DNA from: Pricia mediterranea
Lineage (GTDB): Bacteria > Bacteroidota > Bacteroidia > Flavobacteriales > Flavobacteriaceae
Reading direction: 5' to 3'
Length of the DNA stretch: 64,000 bases
Assembly: GCF_032248455.1 (NCBI RefSeq)
Contig: NZ_JAVTTP010000001.1
Span: forward strand, 1,486,501-1,550,500
Each line of letters opens with the position of its first letter. Position 1 is the first letter of the stretch. Position numbers and translations under genes: made by a program. The notes beneath the pieces were generated by a model. That model saw only the letters and a program-made list of their open reading frames with translations. It made no database searches and was not told where the DNA came from. Below, in pieces: positions 20,001-27,386 of the stretch.

Positions 20001-20967
20001 GACCTACAAGCGCCTGCAATCGGATCCCGAACTCTCTCCCATGGCCGACAAGATAGCGCAAAGTTTCGGGAACGCCGAGGTGGCAGAAAAATTCCTGGCC
20101 ATAATAAACGATCCCGGCGGAAATCTCGAAGAGAAGAAAAATGCGATCCAAGGGCTGGCCGCCAATCAAAATTCCGCTTTACAAAAAATGATCCCTACAT
20201 TATTGGAGAATCCCGAATTACGATCAGAGGCCATCAAGGCGATAGCGGCCTATGACAGCCAGGACCTGGGAAGGGCACTGTTCGAAAAATATAGTAGCCT
20301 TTCACCGACCGAAAAGGAGGAAGCGATACTAACTATGGCATCTAGGCCCATGTACGGTAGAGTTTTGGGAAATGCCCTTAAGAATGGCACAATACCGAAA
20401 TCGGATATACCCGCACACGCCGTCTTGCAATTAAGAGCAGTGCTGGGCAACGGCTTCGTGGAGATCTGGGGCCCGATCGACGACATATCGCAGACGCTAC
20501 AGGTGGAGTACAAGAAATACTCGGCATTGTTGACCGATGAGGCCGTCTCCAATGCAGACCCGTCCAAGGGCAAGGAAATCTATCGGCGTACCTGCGCCGC
20601 ATGCCATATGCTGCATGGGGAAGGGGGCAAGATCGGCCCCGATCTTACCGGATCCAACCGTACCAATACCACCTATTTGATGAGCAACATACTCAACCCA
20701 AGTGGTGACGTGCAGGACGATTATAAACTGGTGGTCGTTACCACTCAGGACGGGCGGACCTATAGTGGGAACATCATCGGTGAAAACGATAGGAACATCA
20801 CCCTGCGCGTTGTAGGCCGGGAACCCATCAACATCAACAAATCACAGATTCTTACCCGGGACGTTTCCGAGAAATCGATGATGCCGGAAGGATTGTTGAA
20901 CAACCTTTCCGATGGGGAAGTATTGGACCTGATAGCCTATTTAAAAAAATTGCAGCCGACCACATAA
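17065..20967 (+). CDS. Four-part lipoprotein: PmoA-like (DUF6807) + PVC-type dehydrogenase + HEAT repeats + cytochrome c
   Basis: A 1300-residue lipoprotein (Cys17, GITCLMACKQKK). Residues about 35-325 resemble the PmoA-like DUF6807 family (SPGHHKHQTGLYWGFTRVNG, GGLFLRMPW). Residues about 365-760 are a PVC-type membrane-bound dehydrogenase beta-propeller related to sugar/sorbosone dehydrogenases (QPIAFCWDDRGRMWVAENRD, EDTDRDGVAD, FSNPWGIDYD). Helical HEAT-like repeats follow (about 765-1130). The end is a class I cytochrome c with heme motif C1177-A-A-C-H1181 and a distal Met region (SMMPEGLLNNLSDGEVLDLI). It likely oxidises a sugar outside the cytoplasm and passes electrons to heme. It is co-oriented with SusCD at 43 bases. 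Its 5' part is noticeably GC-richer than the SusCD genes. Confidence 0.85.
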   Translation: MKRLLILLIGITCLMACKQKKEKEVASTDQKEADFLIEKTDTEIKVFSDGGTAALVTQNAEPGFRPYIHPILAPGTEAELTQYSPGHHKHQTGLYWGFTRVNGEGASPGELKKWFYDPDKPEEIQKKIGRDFFHNPGGDHWQRVSMEVLTAEGEEVKWKTVYNMLGEDKRPILKETQTWTFTQKMDKYFLSLVWEGEALEDITVNEFDYGGLFLRMPWEKGIEGEVVNAALQKNGKANGQRAMWVDVGMEIDGLDEIDGWGHIAIFDHTGNQGYPQPWRVDGQFGVGPVLAKSGDWQIKKGETKIFQHQVVAYSGKFEDLLVNDLWSDYVGDKGMYNTASLWEIAKQEGRDAKFLNPGEAVEAMTVKEGYKVNAFASEPMITQPIAFCWDDRGRMWVAENRDYESRKEGFSNSGDSRILILEDTDRDGVADSKKVFMEGIPFPSAIAVGHGGVFIGAPPNLLFVPDKNGDDKADEKDIKVLLTGWGIRDRHETINSFHWGPDGWLYGLEGFATPSVIRKPKGKGRLYTKGEEFPKDLLEAEGVDVNGGVWRYHPIKDRFEVVAHGFSNPWGIDYDSKGQLFISACVIPHMFHVFPGGIYHRQGGQHFNPYVYEDIKTIVDHRHRSAHGGARIYQSDAFPESERGRLFMANIHDHGVLSDILSPNGSGFTASHGDDFMMANNAQFVGFSMEVGPAGDLYVLDWHDADICGDAVLNKDTGRVFRISPEKSLAENWAGRFEDLNKKSDRELVELQLSKSNWHAQRARVILQYRASDQALESAAVSRLNDLLANNKSEDTRLRALWSLWITKNISASRLLDLLADKDQYVRSWAIQFLVEDENPSTAAVKRFVSLAKKESSPVVRRYLAGALQRMYEEDRWDIASALVQYKEDADDPNIPLMLWFGIEPLVADRPEKALIMAKQSEIPSLTQKIARRLVDGNQMEQLIAEIGERSDVRADLLNGLLSGMEGNSELKEPSNWAATYKRLQSDPELSPMADKIAQSFGNAEVAEKFLAIINDPGGNLEEKKNAIQGLAANQNSALQKMIPTLLENPELRSEAIKAIAAYDSQDLGRALFEKYSSLSPTEKEEAILTMASRPMYGRVLGNALKNGTIPKSDIPAHAVLQLRAVLGNGFVEIWGPIDDISQTLQVEYKKYSALLTDEAVSNADPSKGKEIYRRTCAACHMLHGEGGKIGPDLTGSNRTNTTYLMSNILNPSGDVQDDYKLVVVTTQDGRTYSGNIIGENDRNITLRVVGREPININKSQILTRDVSEKSMMPEGLLNNLSDGEVLDLIAYLKKLQPTT

Positions 20968-20988
20968 CCCGTAAATAAAATTCAAATC

Positions 20989-22125
20989 ATGAACAGTAAA
21001 AAAATAAGGATTGCCATCGTAGGCCTCGGTTTCGGGGCGGAGTTTATCCCTATATACCAAAAACATCCGAATGCCGAATTGGTGGCAATTTGCCAACGGA
21101 ACAAACCAAAAATGGATAAAATCGGCGACGCTTTCGGGATCGAGAAAAGGTATACAGACTATGACGAGCTGCTAAAGGACCCGGAAATCGATGCCGTACA
21201 TATCAATACCCCGATACCTAACCATGCGGGGCAATCCATCGCGGCGTTAAGGGCAGGGAAACACGTAGCTTGTACCGTGCCCATGGCAACTACCGTGGAA
21301 GAATGCCGGCAGATCGTTGAATTGGTAAAGGAAACCGGTTTGACCTATATGATGATGGAAACGGTCATCTACAGCCGGGAATTTCTTTTTGTTAAGGAAA
21401 TGTACGAGAAGGGCGAACTGGGCCGTATCCAGTTCTTAAGGGCTTCACATCAACAAGAAATGGCCGGATGGCCAGGATATTGGGAAGGCCTTCCACCCAT
21501 GCATTACGCCACCCATTGCGTCGGCCCCATTCTGGCATTGCCCCGGGCCGAGGCCGAATACGTCTCCTGTTTCGGTTCCGGCAGGATCGATGAAGAACTG
21601 ATTCCCAAGTACGGTTCGCCCTTCGCCGTAGAGACCTGCCATATCCAGTTCAAGGATTCCGACCTGGCCGCCGAACTCACCCGTTCGCTGTTCAATACGG
21701 CCCGGCAGTATCGCGAGAGCTTCGATGTGTATGGAAGTAAAAAATCCTTTGAATGGACACTTATCGAACATGAGGATTCGGTAATCCATAACGGGGAAGA
21801 TCCGGAACGGGTGAAGATCCCGGACTTTGCCCATTTGTTGCCCGATGAGATCGCCCCGTTCACCACGGCCGGCGTCTACGATTCCGAGGACAACCAGCAC
21901 CTTTCGTTTATCCAGGGCGCCGGGCACGGGGGATCGCACCCGCATTTGGCACACGAATTTTTGTCGGCACTCCCGGAGGATCGCCAACCCTATCCCAACG
22001 CCATTGAATCGGCCAATATCACCTGTGTGGGAATCTTGGCGCACGAGTCGGCCATGAAAGGTGGGGAAATCATCAAGTTGCCCGAATTTACCCTAAAGGA
22101 AAAATTACACTATGCCACAAAATAA
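20989..22125 (+). CDS. Gfo/Idh/MocA-family oxidoreductase, variant with TVP in place of EKP
   Basis: A 378-residue cytoplasmic NAD(P)-dependent sugar oxidoreductase. The Rossmann motif AIVGLGFGAEFIP is at about 8-20. The usual EKP motif, whose Lys helps catalysis, is replaced by ACTVPMA (about 96-102). The second domain keeps a HYATHCVGP segment (about 168-176) that could supply the active-site His. It starts 21 bases after the dehydrogenase fusion and precedes the MFS transporter, so it fits an oxidative catabolic operon. The Lys loss suggests either a distinct subfamily chemistry or a non-dehydrogenase role. Confidence 0.85.
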   Translation: MNSKKIRIAIVGLGFGAEFIPIYQKHPNAELVAICQRNKPKMDKIGDAFGIEKRYTDYDELLKDPEIDAVHINTPIPNHAGQSIAALRAGKHVACTVPMATTVEECRQIVELVKETGLTYMMMETVIYSREFLFVKEMYEKGELGRIQFLRASHQQEMAGWPGYWEGLPPMHYATHCVGPILALPRAEAEYVSCFGSGRIDEELIPKYGSPFAVETCHIQFKDSDLAAELTRSLFNTARQYRESFDVYGSKKSFEWTLIEHEDSVIHNGEDPERVKIPDFAHLLPDEIAPFTTAGVYDSEDNQHLSFIQGAGHGGSHPHLAHEFLSALPEDRQPYPNAIESANITCVGILAHESAMKGGEIIKLPEFTLKEKLHYATK

Positions 22126-22202
22126 CTTCGGAACCGATCCCACCATTTTGTCGAGCCCAGTGAAAACGCCAGGGGCATTGTTAAACCAAACTCTTGAAAC
22201 CA

Positions 22203-23450
22203 ATGAGTGCCAATAATAACAAAAGACTCTTCTACGGCAGCTGTTTTGCGATAATCACCACGGCCTTGACTTTCAGTGTAAGGGCGGGAATCCTCCCCGA
22301 ACTGGCCGAGACCTTCGACCTTACCGCCAAACAATTGGGGTTCATCAACCAGATGTGGTTCGCCGGGTTCCCCATCGCCATGATCATCGGCGGCCTTTTC
22401 TACCATGTGATAGGTCCTAAAAAAATCATGCAGTTCGCGTTTTTCGCGCATTCGGCAGGAATCCTGTTGACGATATATTCGGGCGGATATGTCGGCCTGT
22501 TGGTTTCCACGCTCCTGATCGGACTGGGCAACGGATGTACCGAGGCGGCCTGTAACCCCATGATAGCCGACAGTTATGAAGGAAAGACCATGAACACCCT
22601 GATGAACCGCTTTCATATGTGGTTCCCGGGGGGCATCGTCTTGGGGAGCCTGATTTCCTATGGCATGACGGCCTTGAATATGGGATGGGAAGCACAGATC
22701 TGGATCTTCTTCGTACCGACGTTCATCTATGCTTATCTTTTTTATGGGCAGAAATTCCCGAAACCGAGGATCCAGGAGGCCGCTACCGTAAAGGGCAACC
22801 TGAAGAACATGGCCACGCCCCTTTTCCTATTTATCGCTGCCTGTATGGCCCTTACCGCGATCTCGGAGTTCGGACCTACGCAATGGGCGGAACTGGTCTT
22901 GGAAAAGAGCGGTGCCGTGCCGATGCTCGTTCTGGCGCTGATCACCGGAATAATGGCGGTGGGCCGTTATTTCGGGGGCGAGATCGTCCACAAGTTCGAC
23001 CAGACCGGTGTGCTGCTCGGGTCGGCCGTTTTTACGGCATTGGGTATCTTCTTGCTCAGCACCCAGACCGGGATCATGATCTATGTTTCCGCAGCTATTT
23101 TTGCCGTTGGGATATGTTATTTCTGGCCCAATATGATCGGGTTCGTGGCCCAAAAGATTCCAAAGAGCGGTGCCCTGGGCATGTCTGTGGTAGGGGCGAT
23201 CGGTATGTTTTCCACCTCCATTTTCCAGCCCATTATCGGGGGATGGATCGACCGTGCCCGTGAAACGGCTAACTCGATGGGATTGACCGGGGACGCATTG
23301 GAATTGGCGGCAGGGCAAGAAACACTGGAAAGGATGATTACGTTTCCAGTGATATTGACCGTGCTCTTTACCATACTCTATTTTTGGATAAAGAAACGGA
23401 GAGCGACGGATGCCGCAATGGGTCAGGCTCCAAAGGTGAATGTGGGTTAA
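22203..23450 (+). CDS. Major facilitator superfamily transporter
   Basis: A 415-residue inner-membrane protein with about twelve hydrophobic segments, for example FYGSCFAIITTALTFSVRAG, GFPIAMIIGGLFYHVIG, LLVSTLLIGLGNGCTEAACN, ALGMSVVGAIGMFSTSIFQP and VILTVLFTILYFWI. The motif-A-like loop is GGLFYHVIGPKKIM. I use the ATG at 22203; a TTG nine bases earlier is also in frame. Last gene of the operon, it likely imports the sugar or oxidised sugar produced in the periplasm (inference from context). Confidence 0.88.
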   Translation: MSANNNKRLFYGSCFAIITTALTFSVRAGILPELAETFDLTAKQLGFINQMWFAGFPIAMIIGGLFYHVIGPKKIMQFAFFAHSAGILLTIYSGGYVGLLVSTLLIGLGNGCTEAACNPMIADSYEGKTMNTLMNRFHMWFPGGIVLGSLISYGMTALNMGWEAQIWIFFVPTFIYAYLFYGQKFPKPRIQEAATVKGNLKNMATPLFLFIAACMALTAISEFGPTQWAELVLEKSGAVPMLVLALITGIMAVGRYFGGEIVHKFDQTGVLLGSAVFTALGIFLLSTQTGIMIYVSAAIFAVGICYFWPNMIGFVAQKIPKSGALGMSVVGAIGMFSTSIFQPIIGGWIDRARETANSMGLTGDALELAAGQETLERMITFPVILTVLFTILYFWIKKRRATDAAMGQAPKVNVG

Positions 23451-23530
23451 TTGCAAATGCAGAATGTCCGGAAAGCACATTTAAATAGGAGCGGTTTATA
23501 CCTGTAGTCAGCCGGCTTCTTCTTCATTCC

Positions 23531-23710
23531 TCGGAGAGGAACCCGGACGAATACCTGAACTGCGACCTGAAGGGGGGCTTTCCGACAGGCCTTCCCCGAA
23601 GGACGCGGAGACCCTGACGGAAACATCAAGAACCACTGGAGATGCTACGGACGGAGCCCGAGCGGGTGAAGAGCTATTTCAAACATTCGGAAATATCTTA
23701 GGCGGAATGA
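23531..23710 (+). pseudogene. IS630-family transposase relic (C-terminal end)
   Basis: Translated in one frame, this stretch reads SERNPDEYLNCDLKGG, then PTGLPRRTRRP, a stop, then QEPLEMLRTEPERVKSYFKH and another stop. The ERNPDEYLNCDLK block with a downstream RVKSYFKH block is characteristic of the C-terminus of IS630-type DDE transposases. Two in-frame stops and the absence of the rest of the gene show that it is dead. It marks the left edge of the accessory island. Confidence 0.7.
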
Positions 23711-23818
23711 AATCACAATATAAAGAAGCCGGGTTAATAGAAGGGCTGTTGATAGTAAAAGTTAAAGAATCTATTGCATGATTTTAAAATAGTGAGTTGA
23801 GTTAGTTTAGTTGGTGTG

Positions 23819-23852
23819 GGGACAGAGGGAAACTTCTGTCCCTATGCTTTTT
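23819..23852 (+). terminator. Probable intrinsic terminator
   Basis: GGGACAGA (23819-23826) pairs perfectly with TCTGTCCC (23835-23842) across an 8-base loop, followed by TATGCTTTTT. It would stop transcription leaving the transposase relic or the MFS operon before the recombinase gene. Confidence 0.5.
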
Positions 23853-24131
23853 CTGAATAGGCTCAACGGAAGGATAGCTGTCTCCTAGGGTCATGTAGAT
23901 TATAAATCACCGGCTTATAATATATAACATATTGAGGTTCATAGAAAATATTATCCGATTTTTGGTTATATGTCCATCCTTAGCGTAGGTTTTCGAACCG
24001 ATGGGCTACATACTCCTTAAAGGTCCGTTGAAAACATACTAATGGTGATTTCGAAAAGTTCAATTTATCGGCCGTTTTTTTGAACTACCTACCGAACACG
24101 GTTAATAAGTCCTAACAAGTTCATTTTTCCG

Positions 24132-24172
24132 GTGTAATCCCTTAGTTTATTTTTGAAGGTATAATTACACCA
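24132..24172 (+). promoter_or_regulatory. Inverted repeat and -7-like box before the serine recombinase
   Basis: GGTGTAAT (24132-24139) and ATTACACC (24165-24172) form a perfect 8-bp inverted repeat ending three bases before the recombinase ATG. Between the arms lies TATTTTTG (24149-24156), an exact TAnnTTTG -7 box. The repeat could be an operator for self-repression or the recombinase's own crossover site. No clear -33 element is visible. Confidence 0.4.
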
Positions 24173-24175
24173 GAT

Positions 24176-24847
24176 ATGTTGTTCGGTTATGTCCGGGTCA
24201 GCACAAAGACCCAAAATCCAAATTTGCAGATCGATGCGCTCCTAAAGGAGGGTATTTCGGAAAAAAACATCTATCGGGATGTTTCTTTCGGAGCGAAGGC
24301 CGAACGCCATGATTTGGACCTGATGATTTCTAGACTTCGCGAAGGTGATACAGTTATTGTTTGGAAACTGGACCGAATTGCAAGAAGTATATCCCATCTT
24401 TTGAAACTTGTTGAACAGTTCGAGAAACTCGGGGTCAAGTTCCGGAGTATCAATGACCCATTTGTCGATACGACTTCGGCACATGGAAAATTCGTCATTA
24501 CACTCTTCGGTGCCGTGGCACAATTGGAACGTGATATTATCATCGAGCGCACGACCGCCGGTCTCAAAAGCGCAAGGAGAAGGGGTATACAGCTTGGCCG
24601 AAAAAAAGGTCTGGGCAAGGAGGCCAAACAAAAAGCTATTCTGGCGGCCTCGTATTATCGGCAGAACAACTTACCGGTCACCGACATCATGAAATTGGCC
24701 GGTATCAAGTCCAAACCTACACTTTACAAATATTTGGCCATTGAGGGGAGACGGAACTGCAAAGAATGTGGAATCGTTTTCTGGGACAAGGAACAAGATT
24801 TTGACAATTGTTTTTGTGATAACCATATCAAATTAACAAGAACTTAA
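24176..24847 (+). CDS. Serine recombinase (resolvase/invertase family) with Cys-rich C-terminal tail
   Basis: A 223-residue site-specific recombinase. The catalytic domain (about 1-135) has the nucleophile Ser9 in YVRVSTKTQNPNLQIDAL and the arginine motif KLDRIARS, and GAVAQLERDIIIERTTAG leads into the DNA-binding part. A helix-turn-helix is at about 160-190 (LPVTDIMKLAGIKSKPTLYK). Unlike typical Hin/Gin proteins it continues with a Cys-rich tail (NCKECGIVFW ... DNCFCDNH) that could bind zinc. It sits 27 bases upstream of the DUF1016 gene, whose 3' part is bounded by inverted palindromes, so it is a candidate to act on those sites. Confidence 0.9.
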   Translation: MLFGYVRVSTKTQNPNLQIDALLKEGISEKNIYRDVSFGAKAERHDLDLMISRLREGDTVIVWKLDRIARSISHLLKLVEQFEKLGVKFRSINDPFVDTTSAHGKFVITLFGAVAQLERDIIIERTTAGLKSARRRGIQLGRKKGLGKEAKQKAILAASYYRQNNLPVTDIMKLAGIKSKPTLYKYLAIEGRRNCKECGIVFWDKEQDFDNCFCDNHIKLTRT

Positions 24848-24850
24848 ATG

Positions 24851-24866
24851 TAGCACAACTGTGCTA
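24851..24866. repeat. 16-bp palindrome before the DUF1016 gene
   Basis: TAGCACA (24851-24857) and TGTGCTA (24860-24866) form a perfect 7-bp dyad with a 2-base centre, located 8 bases before the DUF1016 start and 3 bases after the recombinase stop. Its position suits a translational or transcriptional operator. Confidence 0.55.
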
Positions 24867-24874
24867 TAAAAGCC

Positions 24875-25879
24875 ATGAAAAAAGAAATCTCAAATTCACT
24901 GTTCCTTGAACTTGCCAAGACTATAGAGCATGGCAAGAAAAGGGTGACAGCCCAGATAAACGGAACCCTTACACTAATATATTGGCAGGTCGGTTCCAAG
25001 ATAAATACTCATATTCTGGAAGAAGAGCGGGCGGAGTATGCCGGTGAAATAGTGGCGTCGCTATCTGAACAGTTGGTCGAACATTTTGGAAAAAGTTTTG
25101 AGTTGCGCAACCTAAGACGCATGATGCAGTTCTCCAAAGTTTTCCCCAAGTTGGAAATTGTGTCATCACTGATGACACAATTGAGCTGGACCCATTTCAT
25201 AGTTCTTTTGCCAATCAAAAACGATGATAAGCGCCACTTCTATGCGGTAAAAACCGCCGAAGAGGGATGGAGCACAAGACAACTTCAATACCAGATTGAT
25301 CGAAAAGCTTACGAGAGGAAAGAAATTGCCCAAAGCCAAATAATGCTTGAATCGAATAAAGTCAGCGCTTCTTTCAAAGACCCCTACCTATTGGATTTTT
25401 TAGGTGTAAAGGACGGTTATCAGGAAAAAGACCTTGAATCCGCCATAATCAAGGAACTGGAACTTTTCATTCTTGAACTGGGAAAAGGGTTCGCATTTGT
25501 AGAACGTCAAAAAAGGATGATTATTGATGGAATCGATTTTCATCTGGACCTTCTGTTTTACCATAGAAAACTGAAACGTCTGGTCGCAATTGAGCTTAAA
25601 CTTGAGCATTTTAAGGCGGCCCACAAGGGACAGATGGAACTTTATCTCAAATGGCTCAACCGATATGAGAGACAGGAAGGGGAGGAGCACCCGATCGGCC
25701 TGATTTTATGTGCAGAGAAAAGTAACGAGCAGGTTGAACTTTTAGAAATGGGAAAGCATGGTATCATGGTCGCAGAATACTGGACAGAGCTGCCCGCAAA
25801 AGATAAATTGGAAGCAAAATTGCACAACGCTTTGATTGAAGCTAGAGAACGCCTATCGAAAATGCGCCTTGACCAATAA
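24875..25879 (+). CDS. DUF1016/YhcG-family protein with C-terminal PD-(D/E)xK nuclease domain
   Basis: A 334-residue protein. The N-terminal DUF1016 domain (about 1-160) shows INGTLTLIYWQVGSKIN, ELRNLRRMMQFSKVFP and QLSWTHFIVLLPIK. The C-terminal domain (about 170-330) has the nuclease core DFHLDLLFYHRKLKRLVAIELK, that is Asp ... Glu-x-Lys, followed by GQMELYLKWL. These proteins are common in defence and mobile-element settings; their substrate is not established. A perfect 27-bp palindrome lies inside the gene (codons 94-103) and its inverted copy lies 9 bases after the stop. The gene follows a recombinase and precedes a restriction-modification pair. Confidence 0.88.
   Translation: MKKEISNSLFLELAKTIEHGKKRVTAQINGTLTLIYWQVGSKINTHILEEERAEYAGEIVASLSEQLVEHFGKSFELRNLRRMMQFSKVFPKLEIVSSLMTQLSWTHFIVLLPIKNDDKRHFYAVKTAEEGWSTRQLQYQIDRKAYERKEIAQSQIMLESNKVSASFKDPYLLDFLGVKDGYQEKDLESAIIKELELFILELGKGFAFVERQKRMIIDGIDFHLDLLFYHRKLKRLVAIELKLEHFKAAHKGQMELYLKWLNRYERQEGEEHPIGLILCAEKSNEQVELLEMGKHGIMVAEYWTELPAKDKLEAKLHNALIEARERLSKMRLDQ
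25156..25182. repeat. Perfect 27-bp palindrome inside the DUF1016 gene
   Basis: Half-site AATTGTGTCATCA at 25156-25168, centre C at 25169, and the exact complement at 25170-25182. It encodes the VSSLMTQLS segment before the conserved SWTHF. The inner 25 bases are identical, read on the opposite strand, to the palindrome at 25889-25913. Confidence 0.9.
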
Positions 25880-25888
25880 AATTTTAGG

Positions 25889-25913
25889 ATTGTGTCATCA
25901 GTGATGACACAAT
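25889..25913. repeat. Second, inverted copy of the palindrome after the DUF1016 stop
   Basis: Half-site ATTGTGTCATCA at 25889-25900, centre G at 25901, complement at 25902-25913, nine bases after the stop codon. Because the centre is G here and C in the gene, the two copies are exact inverted repeats of each other. As RNA it forms a 12-bp hairpin and might also act as a weak terminator, but no T-run follows. Confidence 0.9.
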
Positions 25914-25964
25914 TAATTTAAGGAAAAAGGATAAATCGTGGTATGAAAATAAACCATCTAAAAA

Positions 25965-25983
25965 GTCCAACAAGATGTTGGAC
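25965..25983. repeat. Hairpin-forming inverted repeat
   Basis: GTCCAACA (25965-25972), loop AGA, TGTTGGAC (25976-25983): a perfect 8-bp stem in the 271-base gap before the methyltransferase. There is no T-run. It could be a terminator of the DUF1016 transcript or an operator for the modification genes. Confidence 0.5.
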
Positions 25984-26150
25984 AATCTGAATTAGATTTT
26001 AGATATTGTTTATATAAACGAAGAAACTTGCCGTCCCGGAAATATGCCAAAGATTGGATATTTTGAGGACAACATATTATAATATTTGAGAGTACTGGGC
26101 CTATCAGGCCAGATAAGAACTCATAATGTAACGGAACAACAGTAATATTC

Positions 26151-27386
26151 ATGAAAGAAAAACTAAAAGTTGCGGAACTTTTCGCGGGTGTCGGTGGATT
26201 CCGGCTGGGACTTGAAAAAAGCGGATATGAGGTGGTCTGGAGCAACCAGTGGGAACCTTCAACCAAGATGCAACATGCATCAAAGGTGTACGTCGCACGC
26301 TTTGGTGCGGAAAACCACTCCAGCGAGGATATAGCGACAGTTCCCACGGACTCTATTCCGGACCACGACGTTCTGGTCGGCGGATTTCCCTGTCAGGATT
26401 ATTCGGTGGCCACGACCTTGAACAGTTCTAAAGGGCTCAAGGGAAAAAAAGGAGTACTATGGTGGTCCATCCACAGGATTCTGCAAGAAAAGAAAAACAG
26501 GCCGAAATACCTGATTCTGGAGAACGTCGATCGGCTGCTCAAGTCACCCGCCAAACAGAGGGGCAGGGATTTCGCCATTATGTTACAGAGCTTGAACCAA
26601 TTGGGCTACGCCGTGGAATGGCGGGTGATAAACGCCGCCGAATACGGTATGCCGCAAAGGCGTCGGAGGGTCTTTATTTTAGGTTACCACCGTTCGACGG
26701 ACATTTACGAAAAAATGTCACGATCTGACGGTCCGGACTGGCTTATCCAAACCGGTACAATGGCAAAGGCCTTTCCGGTCTCGGAGAGCGAGACGGTCAG
26801 CAACAGGTTGGAACTGAACCCAGACCTTTTGAAGATCTCCGAAAGCTTCAACATGAACGGTAAACGTTCACCTTTCCTGAACTCCGGTCTGATGCTGGAC
26901 GGACAGGTACTTACAATAAAGACCGAACCGAGTTACGACGGGCCCAGGACATTGTTGGGCGATGTACTGGAAGAGGATGTACCTCCGGATTTTTACATTG
27001 ACCCGAAGGACGAGGAGAAGTGGCAGTACCTTAAAGGTTCCAAGACAATAGAACGTAAATCGCCGCAAGGGTTTACCTATAAGTATTCAGAGGGCGGTAT
27101 GGTATATCCCGACTCCCTCGATAGGCCGTCCAGAACCATAGTTACCGGGGAAGGCGGAAAATCACCATCACGCTTCAAGCACGTAATCGGTACTGAAAAC
27201 GGCCTGAGAAGGTTGACCCCTCTTGAATTGGAAAGGCTGAACACCTTTCCGGAAGACCATACAAAAATGGATGGGATTACGGATGCCAAACGGGCGTTTT
27301 TCATGGGAAATGCACTTGTTGTGGATATAGTGGAAAGGTTGGGCGAATACCTCTACGAGGAAGTCAATTCCCCGGAGTATGTATGA
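26151..27386 (+). CDS. DNA (cytosine-5) methyltransferase of a type II restriction-modification system
   Basis: A 411-residue modification enzyme that transfers a methyl group from S-adenosylmethionine to cytosine C5. Motif I is ELFAGVGGFRLGLE (about 9-22), motif IV GGFPCQDYS with the catalytic Cys of PCQ (about 84), motif VI LENVDRLL, motif VIII QRRRRVFILG and motif X MGNALVVDIVERL. The paired nuclease is of the Sau3AI/MutH type, so GATC is a reasonable guess for the target (inference). It overlaps the nuclease gene by 8 bases (ATGTATGA), so the two are translationally coupled with the methylase first. Confidence 0.95.
   Translation: MKEKLKVAELFAGVGGFRLGLEKSGYEVVWSNQWEPSTKMQHASKVYVARFGAENHSSEDIATVPTDSIPDHDVLVGGFPCQDYSVATTLNSSKGLKGKKGVLWWSIHRILQEKKNRPKYLILENVDRLLKSPAKQRGRDFAIMLQSLNQLGYAVEWRVINAAEYGMPQRRRRVFILGYHRSTDIYEKMSRSDGPDWLIQTGTMAKAFPVSESETVSNRLELNPDLLKISESFNMNGKRSPFLNSGLMLDGQVLTIKTEPSYDGPRTLLGDVLEEDVPPDFYIDPKDEEKWQYLKGSKTIERKSPQGFTYKYSEGGMVYPDSLDRPSRTIVTGEGGKSPSRFKHVIGTENGLRRLTPLELERLNTFPEDHTKMDGITDAKRAFFMGNALVVDIVERLGEYLYEEVNSPEYV

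Noticed and set aside
22110-23480. Frames of 168-217 codons overlapping the MFS gene
   Set aside because: Composition is that of out-of-frame translation, while the MFS frame shows regular membrane segments.
24130-26000. CRISPR array suggested by repeated palindromes
   Set aside because: There are only two copies, in inverted orientation, with no regular spacers and no cas genes.
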